Positions 1-8,049 of a DNA stretch of 38,667 nucleotides are shown here, piece after piece. Both the position numbers and the translations under genes were made by a program. Source of the stretch: an uncultured Bulleidia sp. (GTDB lineage: Bacteria; Bacillota_I; Bacilli_A; Erysipelotrichales; Erysipelotrichaceae); contig CAKVIS010000013.1 in NCBI GenBank assembly GCA_934754415.1, forward strand, positions 1 through 38,667. Direction: 5' to 3'. Positions within the stretch are counted from its first letter, which is position 1, and each line of letters starts with the position of its first letter. The notes beneath the pieces are model-generated. The model was not told the origin of the DNA. It worked only from the letters and a program-made list of their open reading frames with translations, and searched no databases.

Positions 1-2
1 TG

Positions 3-35
3 AAGATTATAGATGCCAGCAAGAAGTTTTCATAA
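3..35 (+). CDS. Possible 3' end of phosphonate-type ABC binding protein (partial)
   Basis: In one frame the window opens with ten codons reading KIIDASKKFS followed by TAA, about 60 bases before phnC. A short Lys/Ala/Ser-rich tail is what the C-terminus of a periplasmic-type binding protein (PhnD family) often looks like, and phnD normally precedes phnC. The identification rests on position and composition only; ten residues cannot prove it. Confidence 0.4.
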   Translation, partial: KIIDASKKFS

Positions 36-96
36 TCTCTGAGTGAATCTATCAACAGGTTTTAGGACTGAACCATAAAAAAGAGAGAGAAGTATT

Positions 97-885
97 ATGA
101 TTGAGTTTAAAAATGTATCGAAGGTATACCCTAACGGCACAAGAGGTCTGGATGGCGTCAACCTTCAAATCGAACAGGGAGAATTTGTTGCTATCATCGG
201 TTTATCCGGTGCAGGTAAATCTACACTGATTCGTACAATTAACCGTATGATTGATATAACAGATGGTCAGCTCATTGTAGATGGCACAGATGTTATGACA
301 CTGAAAGGCAAACAGTTACGTAAATTCCGTCGTAAGATTGGTATGATTTTCCAGTCTTTCAACCTCGTATCCCGTTCTACAGTAATCAAGAATGTATTAT
401 CCAGTAATGTACCGGATATGCCATGGTACAAAGTTCTGCTGGGATTGTATTCCAAAGAGCAGAAAATGAAAGCATTGGAAGCTCTGGATAAAGTCAACAT
501 TCTGGAAAAAGCCTACAATCGCTGTGATGAATTATCTGGTGGTCAGCAACAGCGTGTTGCACTTGCAAGAACCCTTGCACAGAACCCTTCCATCATCCTT
601 GCGGATGAACCAGTAGCTTCCCTTGACCCTATCATGGCAGATGTGGTTATGAGCGACTTTGCAAAGATTAACAAAGAGATGAATATCAGTATTCTTCTGA
701 ACATTCACCATGTAGACCTTGCCTTAAAATATGCCACAAGAGTTATCGGTATCAGAAGCGGTCATATTGTCTATGACGGTCCTACAAGTCAGGTAACCCA
801 GGAAATTCTTGATCAGGTATATAACGGAAAAGCTGTTCCTAAATCTACAGATATTGTATCCAAAGAAGGTAAAGAGAATGGCTAA
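97..885 (+). CDS. phnC: Phosphonate-type ABC transporter ATPase
   Basis: This is the cytoplasmic ATP-hydrolysing subunit of an importer for phosphonate, phosphite or a related phosphorus compound. Visible motifs are the Walker A GLSGAGKST at residues 35-43, the ABC signature LSGGQQQR at 146-153 and Walker B IILADEP at 166-172. At 262 aa it has the normal length of PhnC. The start follows a purine-rich GAGAGAGAAG stretch, a weak ribosome site. It overlaps the following permease by 8 bases, so the two are probably translationally coupled. The true substrate cannot be read from the ATPase: PhnC-like ATPases serve phosphonate, phosphite and hypophosphite systems, and the binding protein that decides this lies outside the window. 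Confidence 0.92.
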   Translation: MIEFKNVSKVYPNGTRGLDGVNLQIEQGEFVAIIGLSGAGKSTLIRTINRMIDITDGQLIVDGTDVMTLKGKQLRKFRRKIGMIFQSFNLVSRSTVIKNVLSSNVPDMPWYKVLLGLYSKEQKMKALEALDKVNILEKAYNRCDELSGGQQQRVALARTLAQNPSIILADEPVASLDPIMADVVMSDFAKINKEMNISILLNIHHVDLALKYATRVIGIRSGHIVYDGPTSQVTQEILDQVYNGKAVPKSTDIVSKEGKENG

Positions 886-1723
886 GTCTTCGACACAAAA
901 AGCTCCGCTTTTCGATCGTATCTTCAAACCAGAACTGATTACTCTTGAAAACGGACATACAGTGGAAAGACCAAAATCCAGAACACCTCTGATTCTTGCA
1001 GGACTGTTGATAGTCATTGTCATTTCCCTGCAGGCAACAGGGTTTAATATGGTCACACTGTTTTCAAGATTCTCACAGTTCTTTGTGATTTTAGGACAGA
1101 TATTCAAGCCTAATTTCTCCTATTTCCCTAAAGTATGGCCTTCTCTGCTTGAAACTGTCAAGATGTCTATTCTTGGTACGATTGTCGGCTGTATCATTGG
1201 ATTACCTTTAGCTATCTTAGGCTCCAGCAATATCAATCGTAATAAACCAACTTTACTGGTAATTCGTTTCATTCTTTCTGTATTGCGTTCCATCCCGACA
1301 TTGATTTATGCCTCTGTGCTGGCACTGGTATTTGGTCTTGGTACTTTTGCAGGTACGCTTGCCATTATCATCTTTACAGTAGGTATTGTTGCCAAGATGC
1401 TGTATGAAAGTATTGAAACAATCGATATGAAACCATATGAAGCCATGATTTCCTTTGGTGCTTCTACCATGCAGGCATTCTGGACTGCCTGTATGCCACA
1501 GATCTTACCAACCTACATTGATGACTGCATGTACTGCTTCGAATTAAATGTCCGTGCATCCAGTATTCTTGGGTATGTAGGTGCAGGTGGTCTTGGTGTT
1601 CTCATTCGTGAACGTACAGGATTAAGAGCCTATAACGATCTTGGTATTGTCTTACTTTCTCTGTTTATCGTTGTATTGTTAATTGATCTTCTGAACGATT
1701 TTGTTCGTTCAAAAGTTTCTTAG
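878..1723 (+). CDS. phnE: Phosphonate-type ABC transporter permease 1
   Basis: Inner-membrane permease subunit of the PhnCDE-type importer, 281 aa. After a charged N-terminus it has several hydrophobic helices and a cytoplasmic EAA-type loop (EAMISFGAS followed by a Pro-containing stretch) that contacts the ATPase. The ATG at 878 is chosen over the upstream in-frame ATG at 809 because it follows AAGAAGG at good spacing and overlaps the phnC stop by only 8 bases; the longer form would sit deep inside phnC. It pairs with the second permease to form a heterodimeric channel, the usual arrangement where two phnE copies are adjacent. Confidence 0.9.
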   Translation: MAKSSTQKAPLFDRIFKPELITLENGHTVERPKSRTPLILAGLLIVIVISLQATGFNMVTLFSRFSQFFVILGQIFKPNFSYFPKVWPSLLETVKMSILGTIVGCIIGLPLAILGSSNINRNKPTLLVIRFILSVLRSIPTLIYASVLALVFGLGTFAGTLAIIIFTVGIVAKMLYESIETIDMKPYEAMISFGASTMQAFWTACMPQILPTYIDDCMYCFELNVRASSILGYVGAGGLGVLIRERTGLRAYNDLGIVLLSLFIVVLLIDLLNDFVRSKVS

Positions 1724-1733
1724 GAGGTACTCT

Positions 1734-2543
1734 ATGACAGTTTTAGAACAATTTCAGGCTGAACCAAAAAACTGGTGGAAAAGAGTACTGGTATTTCTTA
1801 TCTTATTCGTACTTGTCGCATGGGGTTCCCAGTCAGTACAGGTGTCCGGTATTACAGAACAGGGAAGTATCGTAGCACATGGTATTGTCTATGGTATTAC
1901 ACATCCTAACACCAGGCTGTTATTCAACTTAACTACTGATGGTGTACCCTATCTGATTATTCAGACAATTGCCATTGCTATTCTTGGTACTTTATTTGGT
2001 GCTATCCTGGCAATTCCTGTTTCCTTCTTAGCATCAAGTAATATCGTACCTAAACCTGTTGCCTATATTTTCAGAGCCTTTATTCTGATGATTCGTACAA
2101 TTCCTTCTCTTATCTGGGCACTTGTATGGATTCGAGTGACAGGTCCTGGTGCGTTCTGTGGTGTAGTTACACAATCCATATGCTCCATCGGTATGATTTC
2201 CAAGATGTACATTACAGCTATTGAAGATCTGGATACAGGTATTCTGGAATCTCTGGATGCCGCAGGTTGTAATACTTTCCAGAAGATACGTGTAGGTGTG
2301 TTACCTCAGTTATCCGCAAGTTTTATCTCCACTACAATTTATCGTTTTGATATTAACTTAAAAGATGCGACTACATTGGGTATTGTAGCTGCAGGTGGTA
2401 TTGGTTCTCCTTTAGTACAGTCCATTACCTATTCCAGATGGACTAACGTAGGTGCTTTCCTGATAGCCTTGATCATACTTGTATTGATCATTGAATTCTG
2501 CTCTACTAAGATCCGTACACGTTTAGCTCACGGAAAACAATAA
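1734..2543 (+). CDS. phnE: Phosphonate-type ABC transporter permease 2
   Basis: Second membrane subunit, 269 aa, homologous to but clearly different from the first. It has a similar helix pattern and its own EAA-type loop (ESLDAAGCNTFQKI, with Glu and the conserved Gly). The ATG at 1734 is preceded by a strong AGGAGG; an in-frame ATG at 1701 would overlap the first permease and has no ribosome site. It ends the importer operon just before a strong hairpin with a T-run. Sometimes named phnE2 or ptxC in other genomes; the substrate is not determinable here. Confidence 0.9.
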   Translation: MTVLEQFQAEPKNWWKRVLVFLILFVLVAWGSQSVQVSGITEQGSIVAHGIVYGITHPNTRLLFNLTTDGVPYLIIQTIAIAILGTLFGAILAIPVSFLASSNIVPKPVAYIFRAFILMIRTIPSLIWALVWIRVTGPGAFCGVVTQSICSIGMISKMYITAIEDLDTGILESLDAAGCNTFQKIRVGVLPQLSASFISTTIYRFDINLKDATTLGIVAAGGIGSPLVQSITYSRWTNVGAFLIALIILVLIIEFCSTKIRTRLAHGKQ

Positions 2544-2556
2544 TTCAAATGTTTTT

Positions 2557-2603
2557 AAAAATAGTAATGAAACTCATGTATATGAGCGACATTACTATTT
2601 TTT
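2557..2603. terminator. Bidirectional terminator between phnE2 and the phosphatase gene
   Basis: Arms AAAAATAGTAATG and CATTACTATTTTTT enclose an inner CTCAT/ATGAG stem. There is a T-run on both strands, so it can end the plus-strand phn operon and the minus-strand phosphatase gene. The phosphatase stop codon (2595-2597) lies inside one arm. Confidence 0.85.
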
Positions 2604-3371
2604 ACTTGTTATGGAATATTCCTCCAGATACCACTCCTGTATCTTTGCAATCTGTTCCTGAGTATATCCGTATTCTTCCTGTAAATACGTTTCCATATCC
2701 GGATATCTTTGTTCCAGTTCCTGCAGTACACTTTCCATGATTTCTTTTCGAACACCTTTACTCATCTGAATGACTGGTAAGGTTTCAGGCACCTGTTCTA
2801 TTTCTCCTTTTCTTTTTTCCGTCTCTTCTTCAAAAGCTTCCTGATACGCAATGTTACTTTGCAGATAGTCATCAAGAATATCTTTATCTGCAGCACCCAG
2901 TGTCTTTTGTACTAACATACAGCAAATACCAGTTCTGTCTTTGCCGCTGGCACAGTGAATGACTACCGGCACTTTCTTTTCCAGTAATGCATCAAACAAT
3001 ACTTTTACCATTTCATTATGGTATGGCATCTTGCAATAATAGTCATTAACCTGTGCAAGATGTTTAAGACATTCTGAAGAGGTATGTTTTGTAGCGGAGA
3101 AACCGAAGTTTACTTTTTTTCCTTCTTTAGTACCACAATGAGAATATGGCAGCTGTTCCATTCCTTCTATAACAGGATCAGGATGATGTTTGACTTCATG
3201 GGTATTTCTAAGATCCAGTATATAGCGAATACCTGACTGTTTCATTTCTATAAGTTCTTCTTTACTCATTTTACTTATACTTCCACATCTGAAAAAGACA
3301 CCTTTTTTAATGTGTTTACCATCTTTTGTTTTCATGCCACCGGCATCTCTGAAATTCATTTCTTTGCGCAT
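2595..3371 (-). CDS. Tyrosine/dual-specificity-type protein phosphatase
   Basis: 258-aa cytoplasmic phosphatase of the CX5R family, most like the bacterial Y_phosphatase3 group. The signature HCASGKDRTG puts the catalytic Cys at residue 140 and the phosphate-binding Arg at 146. The N-terminus NFRDAGG...FFRCGSIS is also typical of that group. No signal peptide or membrane segment is seen. Members act on phosphotyrosine proteins or phosphoinositide-like substrates; which applies here is unknown. It sits between a phosphonate-type importer and a 5'-nucleotidase-like enzyme, so a role in handling phosphate esters is possible but only suggested by position. It is transcribed alone, divergently from the nucleotidase gene. 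Confidence 0.85.
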   Translation of the reverse strand: MRKEMNFRDAGGMKTKDGKHIKKGVFFRCGSISKMSKEELIEMKQSGIRYILDLRNTHEVKHHPDPVIEGMEQLPYSHCGTKEGKKVNFGFSATKHTSSECLKHLAQVNDYYCKMPYHNEMVKVLFDALLEKKVPVVIHCASGKDRTGICCMLVQKTLGAADKDILDDYLQSNIAYQEAFEEETEKRKGEIEQVPETLPVIQMSKGVRKEIMESVLQELEQRYPDMETYLQEEYGYTQEQIAKIQEWYLEEYSITSKK

Positions 3372-3477
3372 ATACTACTCCTGTTTACATTGTACTGTAT
3401 GTATTCTGATTCTGCATATTCTTAACACAAACCTGACATAAATACGTTACAATATTGTCTGTTAAAAGAGGTGTTTT

Positions 3478-4995
3478 ATGAAAAAGATACGACTACTTGC
3501 AACATCGGATGTTCATGGATATATCTATCCGTATTCCTATGCGGATGGCACTAACTTCAACGGTGGATTTGCAAGACTGAAAACTTTAATAGATGCTTTA
3601 AGAGATGAAAATACTCTGGTATTGGATAATGGTGATGTACTGGAAGGTTCTCCTTTATCTTTCTATCATTATCACCAGATGCCACTGGATATTTCTCCTA
3701 TGACCAAAGTTATGAATGAAATGGAATACGATTATGTCAATGTTGGTAATCATGACTTTAACTATGGCGAAGAATGTCTCATGATGCATTTACAGAACTT
3801 AAAAGCTCCATGTATTACGAATAACTGGTATTACCATGGTGCGCCTTATGGACCTACCTATGTCGTCAGAGAGTTTGACGGTGTCAAGATTGCTCTGTTT
3901 GGGCTGGTTACACAATATATTCCGCATTGGGAAACCAAAGAACATATTGCCAACAGCAGATTTATCTCTGCTATTGAATCCGCAAAGAAAACTGTAGATA
4001 CAATCCGACGTTTTGAAAAACCAGATTATATTGTCTGTATGTATCATGGAGGATTTGAAAAGGATCTGACTACAGGAAGACCTTCAGAAGATCTGACAGG
4101 TGAAAATGAAGCCTATGATCTGATTCGTTCTGTTCCTGGCATTGATATTATGATTTCCGGTCATCAGCACAGAACTTTGAGCGGCAAATTATTTAATACA
4201 CATTACACTCAGACCAATGCCAATGGTCAGGAACTGGCATGTATTGATATCTATCCTGAAACTCATACTATTGAAACACACATTCTTTCCTGTGATACAG
4301 AACCCGATCCTTCTGTCACTTCTCTTGTACAGCAGGAGGAAGATGTCTGTCAGGAATGGCTGGATACACCACTTGGTACAAGTAAAATTGATCTGAGGGT
4401 CAGAAATGAAAATGATGCAAGATTACATAAATCCCAGGTAATTACTTTCCTGAATAAAGTCACCATGGAAATCACTGGTGCTGACCTTGCGGCAAATGCT
4501 TTATTCTTAGGAGCTACTGGATTTAAATCCGAAATTACCATGAGAGATCTTGTCAGTACCTATGTCTATCCAAATACACTGGTTATCAAAAAGATTACAG
4601 GTAAAGTCTTAAGAGAATATCTTGAGAAATGTGCTGAATTTTTTACAGTTAAAGGAGATGGTATTGGCGTTAATCCTTTATTTGAATCTCCTAAACCTCA
4701 GCACTATAACTACGATATGATAGATGGCGTGGAATACATTATCAAAGTATCCAATCCTGAAGGTTCCCGTATTACTTCTCTGACAAGAAACGGAGAATTT
4801 GTTAAAGAAGATGATGAATTCACATTAGCTGTGAATAATTACAGAGCCAGCGGTGGGGGAAACTATAACATGATTAAAAACGCTCCTGTGGTTAAGGAAA
4901 TCTCAGAAAGCATGGTAGAAATCCTGGCAGAATATATCATGCATAAAAAAGTGATTGATTTTGAACCTGTACACAATATTGATGCGATTCTGTAA
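3478..4995 (+). CDS. 5'-nucleotidase / 2',3'-cyclic phosphodiesterase family metallophosphatase
   Basis: 505-aa two-domain enzyme. The N-terminal calcineurin-like metallophosphatase domain shows the metal ligands in DVHG (D11, H13), DNGD (D53), GNHDFNYG (N91, H92) and a later GHQHR near residue 228. The C-terminal 5'-nucleotidase domain carries NNYRASGGGNYNM near the end, the region that binds the nucleotide base. Family members remove phosphate from nucleotides or cyclic nucleotides. Most are exported, but this one starts MKKIRLLATSDVHG without a signal peptide, so it is predicted to be cytoplasmic. The start follows AAAGAGG. A terminator follows directly. Exact substrate unknown. Confidence 0.88.
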   Translation: MKKIRLLATSDVHGYIYPYSYADGTNFNGGFARLKTLIDALRDENTLVLDNGDVLEGSPLSFYHYHQMPLDISPMTKVMNEMEYDYVNVGNHDFNYGEECLMMHLQNLKAPCITNNWYYHGAPYGPTYVVREFDGVKIALFGLVTQYIPHWETKEHIANSRFISAIESAKKTVDTIRRFEKPDYIVCMYHGGFEKDLTTGRPSEDLTGENEAYDLIRSVPGIDIMISGHQHRTLSGKLFNTHYTQTNANGQELACIDIYPETHTIETHILSCDTEPDPSVTSLVQQEEDVCQEWLDTPLGTSKIDLRVRNENDARLHKSQVITFLNKVTMEITGADLAANALFLGATGFKSEITMRDLVSTYVYPNTLVIKKITGKVLREYLEKCAEFFTVKGDGIGVNPLFESPKPQHYNYDMIDGVEYIIKVSNPEGSRITSLTRNGEFVKEDDEFTLAVNNYRASGGGNYNMIKNAPVVKEISESMVEILAEYIMHKKVIDFEPVHNIDAIL

Positions 4996-5002
4996 AATCC
5001 TG

Positions 5003-5030
5003 AAAGTATAGCCCAAAGCTATACTTTTTT
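5003..5030 (+). terminator. Terminator of the metallophosphatase gene
   Basis: AAAGTATAGC and GCTATACTTT pair around a CCAAA-type loop, followed by six T residues, eight bases after the stop codon. Confidence 0.85.
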
Positions 5031-5041
5031 AGTCTGCAGGC

Positions 5042-5073
5042 AAAAAAAGAGCCATGGTTTCAACCATAGCTCT
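5042..5073 (-). terminator. Terminator of the small heat-shock gene
   Basis: On the minus strand TAGAGCTATGGTT pairs with AACCATGGCTCT (one mismatch), followed by a run of seven T. It lies about 20 bases after the stop of the Hsp20 gene. Confidence 0.8.
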
Positions 5074-5091
5074 AAAAGGGAGAGGAATATC

Positions 5092-5493
5092 TTACGCGAT
5101 GGAAATGAATTTCTTTTCCTCAGCTTCCTTCTTTTCAGCTGTAGGAACTGTAATGCACAGAACACCATCGTTATAAGAAGCTTTGATATCAGAATCCTTA
5201 ATAGAATCACCTACATAGAAAGTTCTGGATGTAGTTCCTGAATATCTTTCAGAACGAAGAACTGTACCTTTTGCGTCCTTTTCTTCTTTTGTCTCATTAT
5301 GGCAGGCACTGATAGTCAGATTGCCATTGAACAGAGAAATCTTAATATCTTCTTTCTTATATCCAGGTAATTCTACATCTAATAAGTAGTTACCATCCTT
5401 CTTGCGAATGTCTGTACGCATCAGGGAATTATTTCCTGTAAATGAATCGTTGAATAAATCATCAAATAAATTTCTTTCTGGTAAATATCTCAT
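5092..5493 (-). CDS. Small heat-shock protein (Hsp20/alpha-crystallin family)
   Basis: 133-aa ATP-independent holdase chaperone that binds unfolding proteins in the cytoplasm. The first ~25 residues (YLPERNLFDDLFND) are the variable N-terminal arm. The alpha-crystallin domain follows, recognisable from DVELPGYKKEDIKISLFNGNLTIS and, near the end, the conserved turn ASYNDGVLCITVP. The C-terminal tail is Lys/Glu-rich. Length is normal for a bacterial Hsp20. It is monocistronic, with AGGAGG before the start and its own terminator. The promoter carries a CIRCE element, so repression by HrcA is expected. Confidence 0.93.
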   Translation of the reverse strand: MRYLPERNLFDDLFNDSFTGNNSLMRTDIRKKDGNYLLDVELPGYKKEDIKISLFNGNLTISACHNETKEEKDAKGTVLRSERYSGTTSRTFYVGDSIKDSDIKASYNDGVLCITVPTAEKKEAEEKKFISIA

Positions 5494-5532
5494 AGTTTAT
5501 ACCTCCTAAGGTTCTTTTTCCTTACACTCAAT

Positions 5533-5574
5533 ATAATACAACTTTCTTTAGCACTGTCAATAGCTAAGTGCTAA
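5533..5574 (-). promoter_or_regulatory. Promoter with CIRCE operator for the Hsp20 gene
   Basis: The inverted repeat TTAGCACTG-N9-AAGTGCTAA spans 5548-5574. It matches the CIRCE consensus (TTAGCACTC-N9-GAGTGCTAA) at 16 of 18 positions with exactly the canonical 9-base spacer. On the minus strand a perfect -35 TTGACA (5555-5560) lies inside the operator and a -10 TATTAT (5533-5538) follows after 16 bases. HrcA bound there would block RNA polymerase. Confidence 0.85.
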
Positions 5575-5613
5575 ATATTTTTGCTGTATTTATTGCTTTG
5601 TTTTAGAAAAATA

Positions 5614-5643
5614 AAAAACAGCCTGTATTTAAGCTGTTTTTTA
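5614..5643. terminator. Bidirectional hairpin downstream of the membrane-protein gene
   Basis: AAAAAACAGC and GCTGTTTTTT pair around a ten-base loop, with A/T runs on both sides. On the minus strand it would end transcription coming from the 5674-6210 gene. A second small inverted repeat, TTAGCAG/CTGCTAA, lies between it and the stop codon. Confidence 0.75.
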
Positions 5644-5673
5644 CATTAGCAGAATCTTTATACGCCTGCTAAT

Positions 5674-6210
5674 TTATTTGCTTAATGATGCAAAGCTTCC
5701 ATCTCCGTCAGGTGTAGTTCCCTCGATTACCATGGAAGGATTGACAGATTTCAGGAAGCCGGCAAGTCTTCTGCTCTGCAATGTATTATCACTGTATAAA
5801 GGAACTGATGTATTATTTACCGTTAATACAACAGATTCTTTCCCTTTGGAGGAAGGTTTCACTTCCATCTTCTGAATGGAACGCAAAGAGACTTCCTGAA
5901 TATGCAGTTTCTCATCGCAGGCAAGCAATCTGTCCGGGAGAATAAAACTTCTTCCAATCATACTGCCTTCTTCATAGTATCTGCCTGTCTCTTTGACACC
6001 TCTTAGCTGGTTTCCCACCTGCCATTTACGAAACTCACTGTAAGCAATCTGAGCAATCAGCAGGACACCACATACCACTCCTGCATAATAGAAAACATTG
6101 TTCTTAGTTTTAAATGTCAGAAAGGCAAGGATAAAAACAAGTACGGCATTCAGAATCAAAGTAACTGAAAACTGTAAAGATATACAGGATTTATAAAATC
6201 TTTTAATCAT
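5674..6210 (-). CDS. Unidentified membrane-anchored protein
   Basis: 178 aa, not recognised as a named family. Two hydrophobic helices, about residues 14-33 and 41-57, are followed by a soluble domain of ~115 residues rich in alternating beta-type segments (EVSLRSIQKMEVKP, ESVVLTVNNTSVPLYS). The pattern of two helices plus a small beta-rich domain resembles bacterial PH-like membrane proteins, but this is only an impression. It lies directly after the atp operon, separated from atpC by a hairpin, on the same strand; it may receive read-through. The ending GDGSFASLSK has no known meaning. Confidence 0.65.
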   Translation of the reverse strand: MIKRFYKSCISLQFSVTLILNAVLVFILAFLTFKTKNNVFYYAGVVCGVLLIAQIAYSEFRKWQVGNQLRGVKETGRYYEEGSMIGRSFILPDRLLACDEKLHIQEVSLRSIQKMEVKPSSKGKESVVLTVNNTSVPLYSDNTLQSRRLAGFLKSVNPSMVIEGTTPDGDGSFASLSK

Positions 6211-6226
6211 AGGTACCTCTTTCTAA

Positions 6227-6250
6227 AAAGAACTGCATATGCAGTTCTTT
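6227..6250 (-). terminator. Hairpin at the end of the atp operon
   Basis: Perfect palindrome AAGAACTGCATATGCAGTTC extended by A/T on both sides. On the minus strand it is followed by TTTTTAG. The atpC stop codon overlaps the first arm. The T-run is short, so partial read-through into the next gene is likely. Confidence 0.7.
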
Positions 6251-6647
6251 ATTTACCACCTACAGAGAGACGGTTCATAGCTTTCTTTAAAGATACTTCT
6301 GCACGCTTTATGTCAATAGAAGGATCCGCTTTACGTAAACGTTCTTCTGCTCTTTCTTTTGACTTTTCAGCTCTTGCAATATCAATATCTACTTTATTTT
6401 CAATCGCATCCGTTAATACTTCTGCAAGATTTTCTCTGAAGTAGAATAAACCTCCCGCTACTGCAAACTCTTCTCGTTTTCCATCAATATCACTTGTCAT
6501 TTTTCCAATCTTCAACATTGTGACAAGTGGCATATGGTTGGCAAGGATTCCCTGATCACCATCACTGGTCTGAATATTCAAGATGGCTGTGTCCCACTCT
6601 CTGTAAACACCGTGAGGAGTTACGACACGTACATGAAAAGTACTCAT
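6249..6647 (-). CDS. atpC: ATP synthase F1 epsilon subunit
   Basis: 132-aa central-stalk subunit that links the gamma shaft to the c ring and can inhibit hydrolysis. The N-terminal beta domain shows the family sequence FHVRVVTPHGVYRE and GDQGILANHMPLVTML. The C-terminal part (IDIARAEKSKERAEERLRK) is the usual helical hairpin, so the inhibitory domain is present. Its start overlaps the atpD stop by four bases, a sign of coupled translation. Last gene of the operon. Confidence 0.96.
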   Translation of the reverse strand: MSTFHVRVVTPHGVYREWDTAILNIQTSDGDQGILANHMPLVTMLKIGKMTSDIDGKREEFAVAGGLFYFRENLAEVLTDAIENKVDIDIARAEKSKERAEERLRKADPSIDIKRAEVSLKKAMNRLSVGGK

Positions 6648-8038
6648 TTTAATGTCTCTGCTTTCTTTATAACGTCTTCAATAGTACCTACAGACATAAA
6701 TGCCTGTTCAGGAAGATCATCATATTTTCCTTCCAGAATTTCAGCAAAGGAACGTACTGTGTCTTTCACCGGAACATAAATTCCTTTCAGACCAGAGAAC
6801 TGTTCTGCAACGCTGAATGGCTGAGACAGGAAGTTACGGATACGTCTTGCACGAGCAACAATCTTCTTATCTTCTTCAGATAATTCTTCCATACCAAGAA
6901 TAGCAATGATATCCTGCAATTCTTTATATCTCTGTAAAATCTGCTGTACCTGACGTGCAACATGATAATGTTCTTCACCAATTACCAGAGGATCCAGCAT
7001 ACGGGAAGAAGAACCCAGCGGATCAACTGCAGGATAGATTCCTAATGCAGCAATGGAACGGTCAAGGACAAGTCTTGCGTCAAGATGAGAGAAAGTAGTT
7101 GCCGGAGCAGGGTCTGTCAGGTCATCGGCAGGCACATAAATTGCCTGTACAGATGTAATAGATCCATCATCAGTAGATGTGATACGTTCCTGTAACTGAC
7201 CCATTTCTGTAGCAAGAGTTGGCTGATATCCTACGGCACTAGGCATACGGCCTAATAATGCGGATACTTCAGAACCTGCCTGAGTAAAACGGAAAATGTT
7301 ATCGATAAACAATAATACATCCTGATGTTCTTCATCACGGAAATACTCTGCCATAGTTAATGCGCTTAAGGCAACACGCATTCTGGCACCAGGAGATTCA
7401 TTCATCTGACCATATGTAAGAACAGTGTTCTTTAATACACCGGATTCTTTCATTTCATGGTACATGTCGTTACCTTCACGGGTTCTTTCACCGACACCTG
7501 CAACGACAGATCTTCCACCATGCTCAATAGCAATATTGTGGATCAGTTCCTGCATCAATACTGTTTTACCAACACCTGCACCACCAAACAATCCAATCTT
7601 ACCACCTTTGGAATACGGGCATAATAAGTCGATAACTTTAATACCCGTTTCCAGAATTTCAGAAGATGTCTGCTGCTGAGCAAATGTAGGAGCTTCTCTG
7701 TGAATAGGCATTTTTTTGGTTGCTTTGACTTCACCCAGTCCATCGATTGGTTCACCCAATACGTTGAACATTCTGCCTAATACTTCATCACCAACAGGAA
7801 CTTCAATAGCGTTTCCTGTATCGATACAAGTCATACCACGTACCAGTCCGTCTGTAGAGCTCATGGCAATACAACGAACAATATCGTCTCCTACGTGCTG
7901 AGCAACTTCACAAGTCATCTCTTTACCATCCTGTAATTGAATGTGAATGGCATTTCGGATAGCTGGTAAGTTCTCACTGGAGAAACGAATATCAATAACT
8001 GGTCCAATAACTTGTACAATTTTACCTGTATTGTTCAT
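6644..8038 (-). CDS. atpD: ATP synthase F1 beta subunit (catalytic)
   Basis: 464 aa, normal length. The catalytic P-loop GGAGVGKT is at residues 152-159 and the catalytic Glu lies in GERTREGND (E184). The DELSEED-type loop reads GMEELSEEDKK, which contacts gamma. Together with alpha it forms the hexamer that makes or hydrolyses ATP. A C-terminal ~50-residue helical domain completes the fold. It lies between gamma and epsilon, the standard order. Confidence 0.98.
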   Translation of the reverse strand: MNNTGKIVQVIGPVIDIRFSSENLPAIRNAIHIQLQDGKEMTCEVAQHVGDDIVRCIAMSSTDGLVRGMTCIDTGNAIEVPVGDEVLGRMFNVLGEPIDGLGEVKATKKMPIHREAPTFAQQQTSSEILETGIKVIDLLCPYSKGGKIGLFGGAGVGKTVLMQELIHNIAIEHGGRSVVAGVGERTREGNDMYHEMKESGVLKNTVLTYGQMNESPGARMRVALSALTMAEYFRDEEHQDVLLFIDNIFRFTQAGSEVSALLGRMPSAVGYQPTLATEMGQLQERITSTDDGSITSVQAIYVPADDLTDPAPATTFSHLDARLVLDRSIAALGIYPAVDPLGSSSRMLDPLVIGEEHYHVARQVQQILQRYKELQDIIAILGMEELSEEDKKIVARARRIRNFLSQPFSVAEQFSGLKGIYVPVKDTVRSFAEILEGKYDDLPEQAFMSVGTIEDVIKKAETLK

Positions 8039-8049
8039 ATTTCACCTTT

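Noticed and set aside
2549..2740. A short plus-strand frame after phnE2
   Set aside because: It covers the bidirectional terminator and the antisense of the phosphatase gene.
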